Shown piece after piece: positions 62,241 through 64,000 of a DNA stretch of 64,000 nt. Below the pieces are notes generated by a model that saw only the letters and a program-made list of their open reading frames with translations, was not told where the DNA came from and did not search any database. Position numbers and translations under genes: made by a program. Origin of the DNA: Brachypodius melanocephalos (taxonomy: Eukaryota; Chordata; Aves; Passeriformes; Pycnonotidae); contig VZSR01000520.1 of assembly GCA_013398615.1 (NCBI GenBank), forward strand, positions 36,744,563-36,808,562, written 5' to 3'. Every line of letters starts with the position of its first letter. Positions within the stretch are counted from its first letter, which is position 1.

Positions 62241-64000
62241 AAAAATAATTTGGCTTGCATGTGGAGTGGTGAGAAAGGGGAGATCTTTCTATTTGCCTGC
62301 TGGGATTTGGAGTCTATAGTTTTCTGGGGACACATTTCCAAGTTTTTATCACCAACTATAGGGGCTAGAAAACACTCTCTCATGTTAAATGAAAGCTGAA
62401 ATCCCCCCTAGTCCTACACATTGACGATCTGGAGCTTTAACCCTGACTAAATCACAACATCATCTTTAGAATCAGCCTGTGCAAGATGTCTCTCACCAAA
62501 GAAAGAAAAATCCATACAGAAAGAGTTGTTAAGGAGTCCTTAGCAAGTGCAGCTGTCAAGGGAGCAGTCACTGAGATACAACCAGGAAGGAGGAGAGGCA
62601 TTTTTCTGTGATGTGAAGGAAGTTCGTGCAGCCAAAGGTGAGGAGATAGGGTCACCATGGTCTATTCCCAAGACCACCCTATTGCTCTAGCAGTGTATTG
62701 ATTTGTGGATCTCTGCAAAGCACACAGACCAGGTCAGAGATGTCCCTACGATTCTTTTTGCTCCCTTGAAGGTATGGATTTTTTCTTCTCTCGCCTACTT
62801 TTTTCTCTATTTCCCTTTCACTTTTACTGTGTTTCAAGACAGGAGGCTGTTAGTGTTATTTTAATTATTATATTTTTGTTTTAAATAGGGCTTAATTTTT
62901 AAATCATTTGTGAGTTTGCCTACAGTGATAAAATGCTTTTCGATTTGCTTCCAAAAATAAATATTTGCTAAAAAAAAAAAAGAAACTGAAGTGCTCCATC
63001 CTTTCCAAATGCAATGCTTCCTTTTTTTTTTTTTATTTTTTTTTTTTTAAATAAGAGCACTTCATTTTGGAAGTGAATAGGATGCTCTGGGCACGGGCAT
63101 GGCAGACCAATTTAGATTTCCTAGATTGCTTCAATAATCTGAAGAGTACTCCAGTAATTTTTAACTATTCTCCACCACATGCCTTCAAACCCATTCATTT
63201 TTTTAACTGAAGTGACTATACTTAGGACAAACTCTGCTGTTCATTTGAAATAGTTCTATTCTGCATATCCATAGACTTCAAATTCCAATACAGAAACTTA
63301 ATACAATATTTTGCTGTGAAGCTGTGTTACCACTTAATGCCGTAACATTATTAGTCAACATTTTTATGCACTACTCCCTGTCTGAAGCAGGGCTATGTCA
63401 CCACATCCAGTCAGCTGCAGGAGACAAACCCATAATTAGGAAAGACAGTCTTTACAATCTGGATTTTTTCATCCCAATCTTTCTCCTGCATTCAGCCTTG
63501 AGATTCAGTTTCTTTTATGGCTTTTTAATCTGAAGATCAAAATGTTTATGCAGATAGTTAAAACACACAGTACCTTTATGGCATACATATTTTCTGTTTG
63601 GGTAGGAAGTGAAGTACATCACTAAAGATCTCACAGAGCATCACCAGTGGCAGAGACAGGAAATAGTAAAACATGAGCAATTTTAATCCCTTTTTCCTTC
63701 CTCTTGCACACACTCCACTTGTGTAATATAGGGTACAACCCTTCCTTGCACTTTTACTACTGTATCTAGACTGTTGTTTCTGTTCTTCAGGGAGTAGTTA
63801 TATTTCAAACACCACCCTGAAGAGAAAGCTCATGAGCTGTCTGTTGAGGATTTCATGCCCTAATTCCTCCCACCTTTACCTTGCATATAATAAGTAGTTA
63901 TTTTAGTTCATATTTCTATAAAAGCATGTCTGCATTTCTAAGAAATACTAGCTTATTGTTCCAGGGAGGCTCTATGCTGCCTTAACTAATTAAAGCTTAA
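62241..64000. other. AT-rich unique sequence, no gene seen
   Basis: It contains an A run near 62970 and an interrupted T run at 63022-63048. No repeat family, RNA gene or exon was recognised up to the window end. Confidence 0.5.

Overview
This window looks like non-coding vertebrate nuclear DNA, most likely from a sauropsid and probably a bird. It is AT-rich, and nearly every open frame is short and scattered evenly over both strands. I see no Alu, L1, B1 or other mammal-specific repeats. I also found no intact CR1 LINE and no CR1-type octamer tail. The only interspersed repeats I can recognise are decayed fragments of old amniote families. A 100-N assembly gap (54640-54739) marks this as a draft or scaffolded genome. 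Species and chromosome cannot be told from the sequence.

I cannot support a complete protein-coding gene anywhere, so the window reads as a gene desert or a very long intron. Three short stretches have exon-like signals and are listed at low confidence: 8749-8909 on the minus strand, 13090-13218, and 36606-36632 (within the open frame 36554-36787).

Layout. 1-1.9 kb holds decayed retroposon material, including a tail with a hammerhead-ribozyme-like core. 1.9-16.5 kb is mostly unique AT-rich sequence with several palindromes and a pair of tandem hairpins. 16.5-22.3 kb is the best candidate regulatory cluster. It has nuclear-receptor half sites, a CpG-bearing AT-rich block, a roughly 1-kb block (19360-20360) with a canonical SOX-OCT composite site at 19791-19805, and an RFX-like X-box. 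22.3-33.2 kb is mostly featureless. 33278-33626 is a long polypyrimidine microsatellite whose core is 50 perfect CTTT units. 33.6-47.2 kb is sparse, with several perfect hairpins and an old repeat near 38.8 kb. 47.3-50.8 kb is the second notable region: a CpG-bearing old element, then two inverted copies of a ~210-bp sequence that share a perfect 48-bp core although their flanks have diverged, then a palindromic old repeat. 50.8-64 kb is mostly unique sequence with the gap, a purine-rich strand-asymmetric tract (59.4-59.8 kb) and a GC-richer patch with nested palindromes (61.5-62.2 kb).

There are no genes to work together here. If the window has a function it is probably cis-regulatory, and the 16.5-22.3 kb and 48.5-50.8 kb clusters are the places to look. 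All conservation statements are judged from base composition, CpG retention and motif density, because no alignment could be run.
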